Shown one piece after another: positions 11,565-41,881 of a stretch of 64,000 nucleotides of DNA. The position numbers and the translations under genes were made by a program. How positions within the stretch are numbered: position 1 is the first letter of the stretch; each line of letters starts with the position of its first letter. The notes below the pieces were generated by a model. That model was not told the DNA's origin. It saw only the letters and a list, made by a program, of their open reading frames with translations, and ran no database searches. Where the stretch lies: positions 987,204-1,051,203 of the forward strand of contig RPFO01000380.1 in assembly GCA_009746045.1 (NCBI GenBank), read 5' to 3'. Source of the DNA: Mesostigma viride. Taxonomy: Eukaryota > Streptophyta > Mesostigmatophyceae > Mesostigmatales > Mesostigmataceae.

Positions 11565-14500
11565 TGTACCATCCTACCGTGATGATGATGCAGGGGAAGC
11601 GGTTGTAGAAGCGGTCCTCAGCCAGCCGCATGAATGCGGCATCCTTCTCCACCAACAGGATGAACAGCGCGTCGCTCTGGAAGTTCTCGACCTTGTCGAT
11701 GTGGGGGGGGATGCCCTGTCATCGTGTGGTGTGGGCATGGGAGTGGGTGTGAATGGGGTGCGCTATTTTATGGTGTGGTGCAGCCGCGAGTATCCGTACG
11801 TCATACGTGGCAGGATCGGGGATGTTAGCATACGACGCACGGCCCAAATGGCGCACGAGTATGACGCACGTCACACATTTAGATCATAGGACAAGTTTAT
11901 CAGGTGAGCGATGGTCTACAGTAGGTTGCCCCATTCAGTTTCCTGGGTGAATTGATTAACAACAATGGACGGATGGACCCCTCTCGCACCTCTAGCCTCT
12001 ACAACCCCCGCCCCACGTTTAAGATTCCCAGGTTTACGATCTTGACACCCTGAATTTCGGAATTCCAGGTTTAAGATCGCAGGGCTGGTTTTGGGCGTAA
12101 AGATCTTAAAGTAGGTACAAAAGGCTGCTAAATGCTACACGATAGAGAATACGGGCTCAGGCTTACCGCCTCAGGTTTCAGGTCCTGTAGGTCTCAACTT
12201 TAAGATTGTCAGCCCTAGATTCGATTTCAGGTTTAAGATCGCAGCCCTGGGTCGGCCGGACCCATTCTTAAACATGGAGGGGCCGAGGGGGGGGGGTGTA
12301 ATCCCTGGACCCAGCTACAGCCCTTTTCCAGCCCCCCCCCAGCGTTCTTGATTTCCCCTCCCCCCCCCTCTCCCCCCTGTCCCATGATAATGACCTGATA
12401 CCGCAGGCAGTGTTGATTCTGCTTGCAGCAGTCACGAAGTAACAACAAAGTGCATCATCCTACACACATTATTCTCATCATCTCCATGGCATGCTGGCAG
12501 TAGAGAAGTTTTGCCAACCTTTCATGCAGCAGGGAATCACCCACCTTGCCACCGATGCCCATCTTGGTGCAGTCAATGTCGTCGCCTGCACAAATGCAGG
12601 GAACGCAAAATTTGGGCAATGTATTGGGTTGGTCAGTCCAGAGAATGGCAACATAGTGATACAAATAGCAGCCTGCGAGAGGAATGCTAGAATAGTGGTA
12701 GGAAAAACATAGTGACTCGATGGCAACATTTAGGAATACATCCTGGGTGCTGTGGTGACGAATCCTCCAGGCCACGCCTGAACCTGGCAGGATAGCAGCC
12801 AGGTTCAGCGTAGCTGCTATCCTCACCACCAGTAAGCTCACCTATCCCTATCCCCCCATCACCTATCCCCTACGACGCACCCGCCGATATCTCTTAAACC
12901 AAGGGAGCGCATGGAAGCAACAAAGAACTGTAGACCTTGAAGCTCGGCCCTATGCGTGAAGCGTTGAACCAGGGCTTCTTTGGACATTACGAGAAACTTT
13001 GATATGTCGATAGTAAGAGCTACGAGACACACGACCCCAAGGACTACAAGAGCAGCAACAATGTGCAAGGCTTTCAAAGCACTGCCAGCCGTAACTGTAA
13101 ACCAGATAAAGGCAAGGGGGGGTATCGTAGCGCGCCACCCGGCAAGGACCAGCAGCAGCCATAAACCTACCATCTTCCACAAAGCTCAGCCGGCCAACGA
13201 CGACGCCTTTCTCCGACGCCACCACTGTCAGCATGAGGGGCAGCGCAGGAGCGCGCGGATGCGTGGGGCAAATCACAGGATTATGACACCGTTTCGTCAG
13301 CATCATTTGCTTCTTCTATACTGGCTCCTGACAGCAGCGGCGACGAGCGTCGCAGCGCGGCTCAATACGCATGCACACACGCATCCCAAGCCGTGAAGGC
13401 TCGCCCACCACTCAGGCTGGCGCATGTGCACCCCAGCATGCCCCACCATCAACACGGTTTGTGCAGCCCATCATCACACAGCTCCCCACCCGTAGCCGCT
13501 CGTGGGCATACACCCCATGATTTTAACAACAACGGTTAAATACTACTATGACGCTGCAAATAATCCCCGCTCCCAACTCCAACCGCCAGTGCCGAGGCTC
13601 TGCACGCGCACTCCACCCCATCCCCAATATACCCCGCGACCACCACATTACACCCACCCGCACGATCTCGCAACCATGTGCGTGCAGACCAACATGGAAA
13701 CAACCACAGGACAAGGTGCCACCGGCGGGCATTTCCTCAGAACCGTGTCATACTGGAGGCATTCCCCGCACCCATGTGAACTCCCTCCATGGCCCACACA
13801 CCGTTGAGGCTGGTGCGCGTGCATCCCAGCATGCAGGCAACGTCCTCCAGCACCGTGTCGCTCTGTATCTGCTCCACAAACAGCTTCACATCGGTGTAGA
13901 ACAGGTCACGCTTGGTGACGTGGATGCGCTTGATGCACAGCTGGTGGACGAGCTGCAGCACCCGCGTCATGATGGCGGTTTTACTGCGTGCAGGGGGGCG
14001 GTGGGGGTTACGGTGCGACGCATGTGGTGGGTGGGGAACGGGGGGGGGGGGGGGGAGGAAAGTGCGTGGGGGGGGGGGGGTGAACAGCGAGGGGGTAACA
14101 GCGTGTGTGTCCGGAGGAAGTACTTGCTTGCCATGGGCAGAGGCAAGTGTGTGTGCTGTGGGGGGGGGCAGCGTGAGTTACATGACAAGGTGTAGGGGGG
14201 ATGGGGATCGAATTAAAAAAGTGGAATATGAGCATCCCGTGCGTAGGCTGCACTGCATCAGCATGGATGAAAGGCATCCGACGGCTTCGCAGGGCAACCC
14301 CTTTCTTTTGTTCTCCTTTTGCAAGCAGCAACTAAAGGCAACAGAACAGGGACGCAACCCCCTTTCTTTTGTTCTCCTTTTGCAAGCAGCAACAAAAGGC
14401 AAAAGAACAGGGACGCAACCCCCTTTCTTTTGTTCTCCTTTTGCAAGCAGCAACAAAAGGCAACAGAATAGGGACGCCTCCGTGAGGAGGACGCGGGAAA

Positions 14501-17500
14501 GGAGGCACGCATGAATGAGATTGCCGAAAGGCATGTGAGGAGACCTGCGTGGGAAGGGGAGAAGGAGAGTCGGTCGCAACCTGGATAATGAGAGAAAGTA
14601 CAAGACAGTGACCATTCGCAGGTCATCACGTGCCGGTGTCGGTTGGTAGATGGGGAGGCAGAGCACTATCACGTGTTTTCAATTACATCTGTTTTCAATT
14701 ACACCTGTTTTCAATTGCTTCTAATCACAACAAGGTCCATGTCCGCGATGAATGCAGGGGAGTTTCCGCCACTGCCAGACCTTCCGGTGTTCAACTTCTG
14801 CAGGACGTCACCAGGTGAGCCGACTGGGAAACACAGCAGGCGCACATGGACACGCGAGAAAACTGTAGAATACGCCCACCCCGTTGCGGGCCGTTCCCAG
14901 CCTCTATGGCAATTCAGTCCAAGAATTAAGCCCGTGTATTCAGTCCATGGACAGCAGCACACCGACCCCGATAATACAAGTCAGGCAGATAAGTCACTAC
15001 TCAAAACCAGTCTCCGTGGTCCGTATTGAGCGCGTGACCTTGGTCCCACCTACCGACCACCCATGGCCGGCCGTGACCATGGTATGGCTGTGATGAAGCA
15101 TCCAGCATGAATTCCTAGCAAGGTGGTGTGCGGGTGTCCGCCAATACGCTGGGTTGGTCCTTATGAACCGTTCCTTATGAACCGTTCCTTATGAACCATT
15201 CCTTATGAACCGTTCCTTATGAACCATTCCTTATGAACCGTTCCTTATGAACCGTTCCTTATGAACCGTTCCTTATGAACCGTTCCTTATGAACCATTCC
15301 TTATGAACCGTTCCTTATGAACCGTTCCTTATGAACCGTTCCTTATGAACCGTTCCTTATGAACCGTTCCTTATGAACCGTTCCTTATGAACCGTTCCTT
15401 ATGAGCCATTTCTCATGCACGTGATGACACACGACTTTATTGCACAGCAGACGGGTGGCTGATCTCTCCATGCCCCTTCAGAAAGACCAAGTTTCGGTGA
15501 GAAGAAGGTCGGCGGCCAGGGAAGTGTATGAGGAAGTAACGCCCCTTGCTCTGCTGTCCAGGGCGCTTGGCCACGGGTATGGTTCACAAGAACGGCTCCT
15601 GCGTATGCACATAACCTCGGCCGCAGCCCAACAGGTGACCAACGCACCCTGGCTGCTGTCCCAAATGAGGGACATCGTGGTGGATCACACTGTGGACGAA
15701 AACAGCACAAAAAAAGCAAAGCTACCAGGCAAAACAAACAAACAAACAAAGCACAAACCAACCAAAGCTAGCAGTTAAGCACCGTGTGCCCTTTCGATGC
15801 GCCCCAGCACGGCATGCGGGGTACCTCTCAAGTCTTACACAACTACCAATGACCACATTGTGAAGTGCGGTGACGGGGGTTGGATTGCGATAATGTTGGT
15901 ATAGCGTAGTGCATGTTCTAGAACCAGGGCTTGCCAGCATGCTCTCGAGCTTTACACGTGCACAACCACCACCTCCACAGTATGGCGTGCGGCGTACCGG
16001 ACGGTGGAAATGTTGCCGAAGGGGCGCAGGGAGAGCTTGTCCTTGAGCACGACTGCCATGGGTGCACACATGGGGGCGTGTGGTGGGGGGCGGGGGGAGG
16101 GGGAGGGAAGGGCCAGAGGTTACGGCGAAAGAGTGCAAACCAGCACGACTCCATGGGGCAGTGGAGGGTGGGGGGAGGAAGCAGGAGGGGAGGGACATGA
16201 TGGATTATGAGAAGAAGCAGAGCTTGCCTTGAGCACAACTGTCATGGAGAAAGGGGGGGTGGTTTGGGGGTAAAAGTGTGGGGGGGGGGAGGCAGAGCTT
16301 TACGCAAAAGATTTTGAATGCAAGCAGCACCGACATCCTGGGACACGCCACACACCAGATGTGGGATGACAGAAATTTAGTGACGTGGCACTTCTGTCTA
16401 GCGAGTTAAATGGTGCCAGCTCACAATCCATCTGTCCAAACTGCTTCAGGCTGGCAGATAGCAATATGCCATCCGAGCGATAGTAATAATAATAATAATA
16501 GTAGTAGTAGTAATAAGAATAATAATAAGCATGTGGCTACATTGCCCCAAGAACGAAATCGTCTACCCCGATACACGACGAGGAGGGAGCCCCCCCTATT
16601 TTTTCTCATTGCTTGGGGGGCCAAGCCACAGGCTACTCTCCCTGCATCAAGGTCCAGGCACAACTGTGGGTGCAGTAGGACCTCGCATGGGCAAACACGG
16701 GGCGGATGATTCATCGTAGCGGGCCCCAAACTTGCTCATTTTCCCCACAAAAGAACCGGCAAAGTCTTGGAGTATCCCAAACTATTCCGTTTAACCCATG
16801 GCTACGCCTCAAGAGGCGACTCGTGAAAGGTTAGTTTGGGAGAGTAAGAAGGCCTCTGGCGCATGTTGATGAAAGGCGGAAATGCCCTGAGATAGTGGAA
16901 GCAGGCAGCCATTCCGGCACAGAGTGCATATACAAACAGGAAGAAATAGAGACTGTGCTGCCAACAGGAAAGCCACACTTGCGATTACTTGACCGCCCTT
17001 TCTGCGGCCACTTACTCCGGTCGAGTTCCGGCACGTAGAGCTGATTGGTGGAGGTGCGCGCCGGCACCGTGTAGGTGAAGCCTGCGGCAGGGGGGCGACA
17101 CAGCGGCGGCAGCAGCAGAGGCAGCAGCAGCGGCAGCAGCAGCAGCAAGCATGGACGGGGCCAAACGTTTCCTGATGAGGACAAGCCACGTCTGCACGAC
17201 AGAGAGGAGCTTGCACACCTATGCTGTGTCTGCACAACAGAATTGCACCGGTGTGCATTTCATGGCTGTCAACCGATTGGGGGTGTTCATGCTTGACAGC
17301 AGGCAGTGTGTGGCAAATGAAGAAGAATGACTCATTGGGAGGAGGTTGGTTTGTGGGGTGGGGTGGGGGTGCGGTGGGTGGGTGGGGGGGAAGAGGGAGG
17401 GAGGGAGGAGGAGGGAGGGAGGGAGGGAGGGAGGGAGGAGGGAGGGAGGGAGGGAGGGAGGAGGGGAGGGAGGGAGGGAGGGAGGGAGGGAGGAGGGAGG

Positions 17501-20500
17501 GAGGGAGGAGGGAGGGAGGGAGGGAGGGAGGGAGGGAGGGAGGGAGGAGGGAGGGAGGGAGGAGGGAGGGAGGAGGGAGGGAGGGAGGAGGGGGGAGGGA
17601 GGGAGGGAGGGGGGGAGGGGAGGGAGGGAGGGAGGGAGGGAGGGAGGGAGGGAGGGAGGGAGAGGAGGGAGGGAGGGAGGGAGGGAGGAGGGAGGGAGGG
17701 AGGGAGGGAGGGAGGGAGGAGGGAGGAGGGAGGGAGGGAGGGAGGGAGAGGAGGGAGGGAGGGAGGGAGGAGGGAGGAGGGAGGGAGGGAGGAGGGAGGG
17801 AGGGAGGAGGAGGAGAGGGAGGAGGAGGGAGGGAGGGAGGAGGGAGGAGGGAGGGAGGAGGGAGGAGGGAGGGAGGAGGGAGGGAGGGAGGAGGGAGGAG
17901 GGAGGGAGGAGGAGGGAGGAGGGAGGAGGGAGGGAGGAGGGAGGGAGGAGGGAGGGAGGGAGGGAGGGAGGAGGAGGAGGGAGGGAGGGAGGAGGGAGGA
18001 GGGAGGGAGGGAGGGAGGGAGGGAGGAGGGAGGGAGGAGGGAGGGAGGGAGGAGGAGGGAGGGAGGAGGGAGGGAGGGAGGGAGGAGGGAGGGAGGGAGG
18101 GAGGGAGGGAGGGAGGGAGGAGGAGGGGAGGAGGGAGGGAGGAGGGAGGAGGGAGGGAGGGAGGAGGGAGAGGGAGGAGGGAGGGAGGGAGGAGGGGGAG
18201 GGAGGGAGGGAGGGAGGGAGGGAGGGAGGGAGGGAGGGAGGGAGGGAGGGAGGGAGGAGGGAGGGAGGGAGGGAGGGAGGAGGAGGAGGGAGGGAAGGGA
18301 GGAGGAGGGAGAGGAGGGAGGGAGGGAGGGGAGGGAGGGAGGGAGGGAGGGAGGGAGGAGGAGGGAGGGAGGGAGGGAGGGAGGGAGGGAGGGAGGGAGG
18401 GAGGAGGGAGGAGGGAGGGAGGAGGGAGGGAGGGAGGAGGGAGGGAGGGAGGAGGGAGGGAGGAGGGAGGGGAGGGAGGGAGGAGGGAGGGAGGGAGGGA
18501 GGGAGGGAGGGAGGAGGAGGGAGGGAGGGAGGGAGGGAGGGAGGGAGGGAGGAGGGAGGAGGAGGGAGGGAGGGAGGGAGGGAGGGAGGGAGGGAGGGAG
18601 GGAGGGAGGGAGGGAGGGAGGGAGGAGGGAGGAGGAGGGAGGGAGGGAGGGAGGGAGGAGGGAGGGAGGGAGGGAGGAGAGGGAGGGAGGGAGGGAGGGA
18701 GGAGGGAGGGAGGGAGGAGGGAGGAGGGAGGGAGGGAGGGAGGGAGGGAGGGAGGGAGGAGGAGGGAGGGAGGGAGGAGGGAGGGAGGGAGGAGGGAGGA
18801 GGGAGGAGGGAGGGAGGGAGGGAGGAGGAGGGAGGGAGGGAGGGAGGGAGGGAGGGAGGGAGGGAGGAGGGAGGAGGGAGGGAGGGAGGAGGGAGGGAGG
18901 GAGGGAGGGAGGAGGGAGGGAGGGGAGGGAGGGAGGAGGGAGGGAGGGAGGGAGGGAGGGAGGGAGGAGGGAGGAGGGAGGGAGGGAGGGAGGGAGGGAG
19001 GGAGGAGGGAGGGAGGGAGGGAGGGAGGGAGGGAGGGAGGAGGGAGGAGGAGGGAGGGGGAGGGAGGAGGGAGGGAGGGAGGAGGGAGGGAGGAGGGAGG
19101 AGGGAGGGGGAGGAGGAGGGAGGGAGGGAGGAGGGAGGGAGGGGAGGGAGGGAGGGAGGGAGGGAGGGAGGGAGGAGGAGGGAGGAGGGAGGAGGGAGGA
19201 GGGAGGGGGAGGGAGGGAGGGAGGAGGGAGGGGGGAGGGAGGGAGGGAGGGAGGGGGAGGAGGGAGGGAGGGAGGGAGGGAGGGAGGGAGGAGAGGGAGG
19301 GAGGGAGGAGGGAGGGAGGAGGGAGGAGGAGGGAGGGAGGGAGGAGGGAGAGGGGGAGGGAGGGAGGGAGGGAGGAGGGAGGGAGGGAGGAGGGAGGAGG
19401 AGGGAGGGAGGGTGGGTGGGTGGTGGTGGGTGGGTGGTGCGTGGGTGGGTGGGTGGGTGGGTGGGTGGGTGGGTGGGTGGGTGGGTGGGTGGTGGGTGGG
19501 TGGGTGGGTGGGTGGGGTGGGTGGGTGGTGGGTGGGTGGGTGGTGGGTGGGTGGGGGGTGGGTGGGTGGGTGGGTGGGTGGGGTGGGTGGGTGGGTGGGT
19601 GTGGGTGGTGGTGGTGGGTGGGTGGGTGGTGGGTGGGTGGGTGGGTGGGTGGTGGGTGGGTGAGGTGGGGTGAGGTGGGGTGGGTGTGGGGTGTGGGGTG
19701 TGGGGGGATGGGGGTGGGGGAATTGGTGGGGATCGATGGGTGGGGGTGGGTGGGGGTGGGGTGGGGTGGGGGGGGTTGGGGGGGGGTGGGGGGGGGGTAT
19801 GGGTGGGGGCGTGGTGTGGGGTGTGTGTGGGGGGTAAGGGGGGGGGGGGGGGAGATGGGTGGTAAGGCAAAAAGGGTGGGGGGGCATCAACTACCTTTTG
19901 CCTATCAAGAGCCAGCTGGCACCCGTCACAATCTAGTTGCTGCTCAAGGATTTTGGTTGCCACCGAAACACGTGGCGCACTGCTGGCACAGCAGTGCACT
20001 CGACCACCTGGTCTATAAAGCATGCAGCTGGTTCCATTATACCAACATTGGTCTATTATACACCATGCAACCGAGTGGCACTATGGCATGAGCTATAAAG
20101 CCTATGCAATCAATACATCTGTCCTGGTATAAACACCATAGCCAGGTAACGGTTACAAGAACCGGTACGCACAAGTAGATGCAAGGGGAGTCCTTCCGTA
20201 ACATTACCGTTTCCTTTCATGATGGCCTCGGCGATCGAGAAAGCCACGTTCTCGATCTCCTCCACGACTTCAGACGAGCTCAGGTCTCGCACTTCCTTGG
20301 ATACGCCTGGTATGTTGAGGTCCTTTAGTTCACTGCATTCACCGCGGTTGGCAAGGAGTGTACGGACAGGATGGTAAAAATTGGAAGTGCTGAGGGCACG
20401 ATTGCCACACAACCTGCCGCCAGCGACACCGGGCGGCCGGATGCCTGTGCACGCACGAATCTATCCAAAATAATCTCATCGGGCAATGAAAGAAGAAAAT

Positions 20501-20795
20501 TCTCGAAGTGCAAGCCGCATTATCCGATAAGTTCCGTACACTTTTTTGCCGGTAGCTTCTTTTTCTTTTTGCCCGAGCAGCTTCACTTTAGCCAGGATTT
20601 CCTCATCGCTTTTCAGGTTCTTCCTGGTTGTGTGCAGGGCGCACAACGCGCAAAGAAACATTCGTCAGGGAAATGCCCACGAAAGCTGTGCAGCTTTGGG
20701 GGTCCACATTGAGCTAGGAAGCTATGCACGTACTTGAAAGCCAGGGCCCGTTTTGTGTCAGGATCCTCTTTCTTCTGCCGTTTCGCAGAATTCAT
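6890..20795 (-). CDS. TOP6A: DNA topoisomerase VI subunit A (plant SPO11-3/TOP6A type)
   Basis: Fourteen exons on the minus strand: 20734-20795, 20540-20623, 20208-20332, 17016-17081, 15998-16052, 13802-13983, 13171-13224, 12545-12585, 11578-11715, 10529-10647, 9580-9675, 8668-8776, 7450-7492 and 6890-6969. All junctions are GT-AG, phases agree, and the sum is 1254 nt: 417 residues plus TGA, close to plant SPO11-3. The protein cuts both DNA strands through a tyrosine as an A2B2 complex with TOP6B, and in plants it supports endoreduplication. The 5Y-CAP domain has the catalytic Tyr160 in KRDLFYTD. The Toprim domain has Glu246 in LLVEKDAAF and Asp298/Asp300 in FDSDPYG, so the active site is complete. 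The C-terminus ([15 protein letters not shown], ending GGWI) is also plant-like. The start is the ATG opening [17 protein letters not shown]. The weakest joins are the first three exons, because that end of the family is variable. Exon 8 is only 41 nt. Confidence 0.95.
8797..9117. repeat. tandem repeat of about 57-60 bp in TOP6A intron 11
   Basis: Five to six copies of a unit containing GATATTCACAGAAGGCCAAG and ACATTTGATAGAAGCCCGA follow each other; the outer copies are more diverged. It lies wholly between exons 12 and 11. Confidence 0.9.
10005..10128. repeat. 24-bp tandem repeat in TOP6A intron 10
   Basis: About five copies of a 24-bp unit containing ATACCACCCATATTCC, with A/G drift in later copies. 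The unit is a multiple of three, so open frames across it on both strands are spurious. Confidence 0.92.
10838..10972. repeat. (CA)n-rich microsatellite in TOP6A intron 9
   Basis: An interrupted CA array with AG and CATA variants, between exons 10 and 9 of TOP6A. Confidence 0.93.
11292..11321. repeat. interstitial plant-type telomere repeat
   Basis: Three to four perfect CCCTAAA units, with a reverse-orientation TTTAGGGTTTAG about 30 bp upstream (from 11268). It lies inside intron 9 of TOP6A, so it is not a chromosome end. The unit is that of most green plants and some other protists. Confidence 0.85.
11509..11562. repeat. (CTG)18 triplet repeat next to the TOP6A exon 9 donor
   Basis: A pure CTG run of about 18 units on the plus strand, which is CAG in the TOP6A transcript. 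It begins about 15 nt downstream of the exon 9 donor at 11577. Confidence 0.95.
14283..14480. repeat. tandem repeat of about 62 bp, three copies, TOP6A intron 5
   Basis: Three near-identical units share CTTTTGTTCTCCTTTTGCAA followed by GCAGCAA and an AGGCAACAGAA variant. They sit between exons 6 and 5. Confidence 0.9.
15160..15405. repeat. 14-bp tandem repeat (CGTTCCTTATGAAC)n
   Basis: About seventeen contiguous copies with only a G/A swap (CGTTCC or CATTCC). There are no spacers, so this is a minisatellite and not a CRISPR array. It lies in TOP6A intron 5. Confidence 0.95.
17380..19860. repeat. giant GGGA/GGGT satellite in TOP6A intron 3
   Basis: About 2.0 kb of GGGA/GGA units (17380-19410) passes abruptly into about 0.45 kb of GGGT/GGT units and G-runs (19411-19860). 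On the TOP6A sense strand it is a pure pyrimidine tract, lying 300 nt upstream of the exon 4 acceptor at 17081. It produces spurious open frames of 770-950 codons of Arg/Glu/Gly or Pro/Ser/Leu on both strands; none is a gene. Confidence 0.97.
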
Positions 20796-21989
20796 GGTTG
20801 ATGTAGATGGTCTGGGGTGCCGTGCGGTTTACGCTATACCCGGGTGCAAGGCTTGAAGCTACACGCTGTAATCGTCAAGAAGAGGTACGTGCGTATGGCT
20901 ATGCTTCTTCAGTAAATGTATTTTACAACATCCCAACATGGCGTTGTCTTATTAATTCATAAGTTCGCTTGGCTGGCTATGTTGCCTGTGGGATGTGAGC
21001 CTCCTGTCCGAATAATGGCCGGCAGCTGATTCCCGCTAGAAATTGCTGGCACGGAGGTCCTGTTTGTTTTCCCGCCAGCCAGTAAACATGAATTTAGGCC
21101 TCCTGTAAATTACACAATTACGTCGCGTCGCGCCCTCTCAGGACTGCTAATTCTGCTGAAAGTTTGTAGCCGTTGGCATAATTTTTCGGATGACTACGTG
21201 TCAGTGCGTGAGCGGCCGTTCAGTTGCTTCGCTTTTGGGGCGCGATATCCGTCCCAACAACAGAGCGAGTAATAATGCGCATGCGGGCGCAGGCAATTGT
21301 AAACGGTCAAAGTTAGCGTCCCCGTCTTTGCCAAGACGGACGACTAGATACAACGTTCATGGCTGCCATGAAAATTTTGAAGTAGCCTTGAAGATGCCGA
21401 GAGATTTAGGGAAAACTATATTGGGATGAATAGGTCGGCAATGGCGGGGTCTCTTGTTGACGATTTCCCCATATCGCCACGATTGAGGAATGAAGGAGAT
21501 ACGTCGGTGTTGTCACGGTACGGAGGCGCAGTTCCCAGCATCAAATACCGCACCTACTAATGCCTTGCGCTTTCAGCTACTTTAATTAGGGTAATACTTA
21601 CCGTTTGAATTTAGTTTATCTCATAATTGACAGCCCGCCTAGAGCTTGTTACCGTCGTCGTTGTCTGCGCTGATTATGCGACGCCCAGGACTGCCTGTTT
21701 TTGTCTAACCTAGGGTGGGGGAGGCCCGGTTTTGGGCTTAGGCTAGCTTGATATGGCGACCAAGCATAAACTTCAGAATTTAACTTCAATTTCAGAGTTG
21801 TATGTTTAATTCATATACTCGAGCTTCTACGAACGCCCTTTGCTGTGTGCTCTTTTTCTTCGGAATAGGTGCACCGACTTGAAGGTATCCATTGTTGCAT
21901 AGACAAACCCCTGAAATATTGTGGCACGGATGGTGGGTTGCTTTTTACACAGACAAGGGCCACCTGCTGGAAACACAAGCTACTTGAAC
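20796..21989. promoter_or_regulatory. divergent intergenic region between TOP6A and the coiled-coil gene
   Basis: The ATG of TOP6A (minus) and the chosen ATG of the coiled-coil gene (plus) are about 1.2 kb apart and point away from each other, so both promoters should lie here. No TATA box or other motif can be called with confidence. A possible acceptor (TTTTTACACAG) ends near 21951 and may close a 5'-leader intron of the coiled-coil gene. Confidence 0.4.
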
Positions 21990-40314
<18,325 letters not shown>

Positions 40315-40639
40315 TAATGCACACCAGACCAGGCCCTGCAAGCGGAAGGCCAAAGATATTTATAGTTGACGTGGTTACGCACTTCGCTGTACTCAAATGC
40401 CAAAGGCGAATCAGCCGCTGTCTTCCAGGCAAGGTGCTGGGAAGTGAAGGGAGCTGCCATGATGCATGTGGACCCGCTCTGGGAGATGCTGGCATAGACA
40501 CACTGAGAGTCCTATGATAACAGTCTGATCAAGTCTGCTCATGGCACAGGCCTTAATTTGATTTGCAGCGCAAAAATGTGCCACTATCAGAAGCCACGCC
40601 ACATGGTCTCCGAAGTACCCATGGCCCTGCATTAAACAG

Positions 40640-40812
40640 CGTAGATTATAGCTAGCCGGGCACCTGGCTCGTACCAACCAGCTCGACACGTCGCGGGGCC
40701 CAGCCGCAGGGCTGCGGCCTGCCCAGCTAGGTAGGCACCTCACGTGGGACGGGCCCAGCGAGTTTACCCGCCGGGACGCCTGCGCGTTCAAGGAGCAACT
40801 AGCAGAGGACAC
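40640..40812 (+). pseudogene. LINE-like tail fragment related to the 4.9-kb remnant
   Basis: A short open frame reads GHLARTNQLDTSRGPAAG and ends WDGPSEFTRRDACAFKEQL plus a few residues before TAG at 40810-40812. Its GHLART-x-Q-x-D core matches the fragment at about 4950. It may instead be an unrecognised terminal exon of the coiled-coil gene, but the phase does not fit directly. Confidence 0.3.
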
Positions 40813-41089
40813 GCGGGCTTAGGCCTCTCCGTGATATGTAAAAAGATGCATAACAAGTCCCTCTGGGCTCAGGTGGTCGAGGACAATTACCACCCAGCTG
40901 TGGGGACGAAGCGTGTTTCCACCTATGGGACACATGCCCGGCGTGACCGCTAGGGCCGGGCTCTACATGTTTCCTGGCATGCCCCTTAGTTTTGTTTGTT
41001 TTGGCTTTAGACAAGCAGATAGAATAGAACCGGTAAAGGATTGTTGCCCATCCATCCATCCCTCCATCCATCCCACCCCCACCCGCACT

Positions 41090-41400
<311 letters not shown>

Positions 41401-41881
41401 CCCTCCCTCCGTCCATCCACCCATCCATCGGGGTTAACACTTCCGAAGGAAGCACGTGTTTAATTAATTACGACAAATTATTAAGTGAGACAGCTATTCC
41501 TGGACGCATGCATTGTGTTCCAACGTCGTTGAATTAGGACGAGGGTAGTACGTTGTCTGAGAGGAAAGACGCGAAGACCGTGTGGCCATCAGTAGGAAGA
41601 CCTGCACGAAGGGACACATAGAAAATGCACGGAGAAAAAATCCATATACCTCCGTGGCCGGGAGGCGACGTATCCCTGAGAAGGGGCATATATGGTTTAC
41701 AAGATAACGGCAGGCTCGAGCTACCATGGTCCGGATTCTCCCGATTTCTGGCCTGCGCTGGTTGTCTCCTTGATATATGGTTTTGAATACATTCTGAGCG
41801 ACAATAACCTATACCGACAGGTGGTGCACATGCATGGCCGTGCATGCAACTAACTGCCACCTACTCTGGCTGTATGTATAC

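Noticed and set aside
15160-15405. CRISPR-like array of short repeats
   Set aside because: The 14-bp units are contiguous with no unique spacers, and the locus is a eukaryotic intron.
17219-20091. Open frames of 770-956 codons on both strands
   Set aside because: They are translations of GGGA/GGGT satellite DNA (Arg/Glu/Gly or Pro/Ser/Leu only), lie inside TOP6A intron 3 and have no codon or domain signal.
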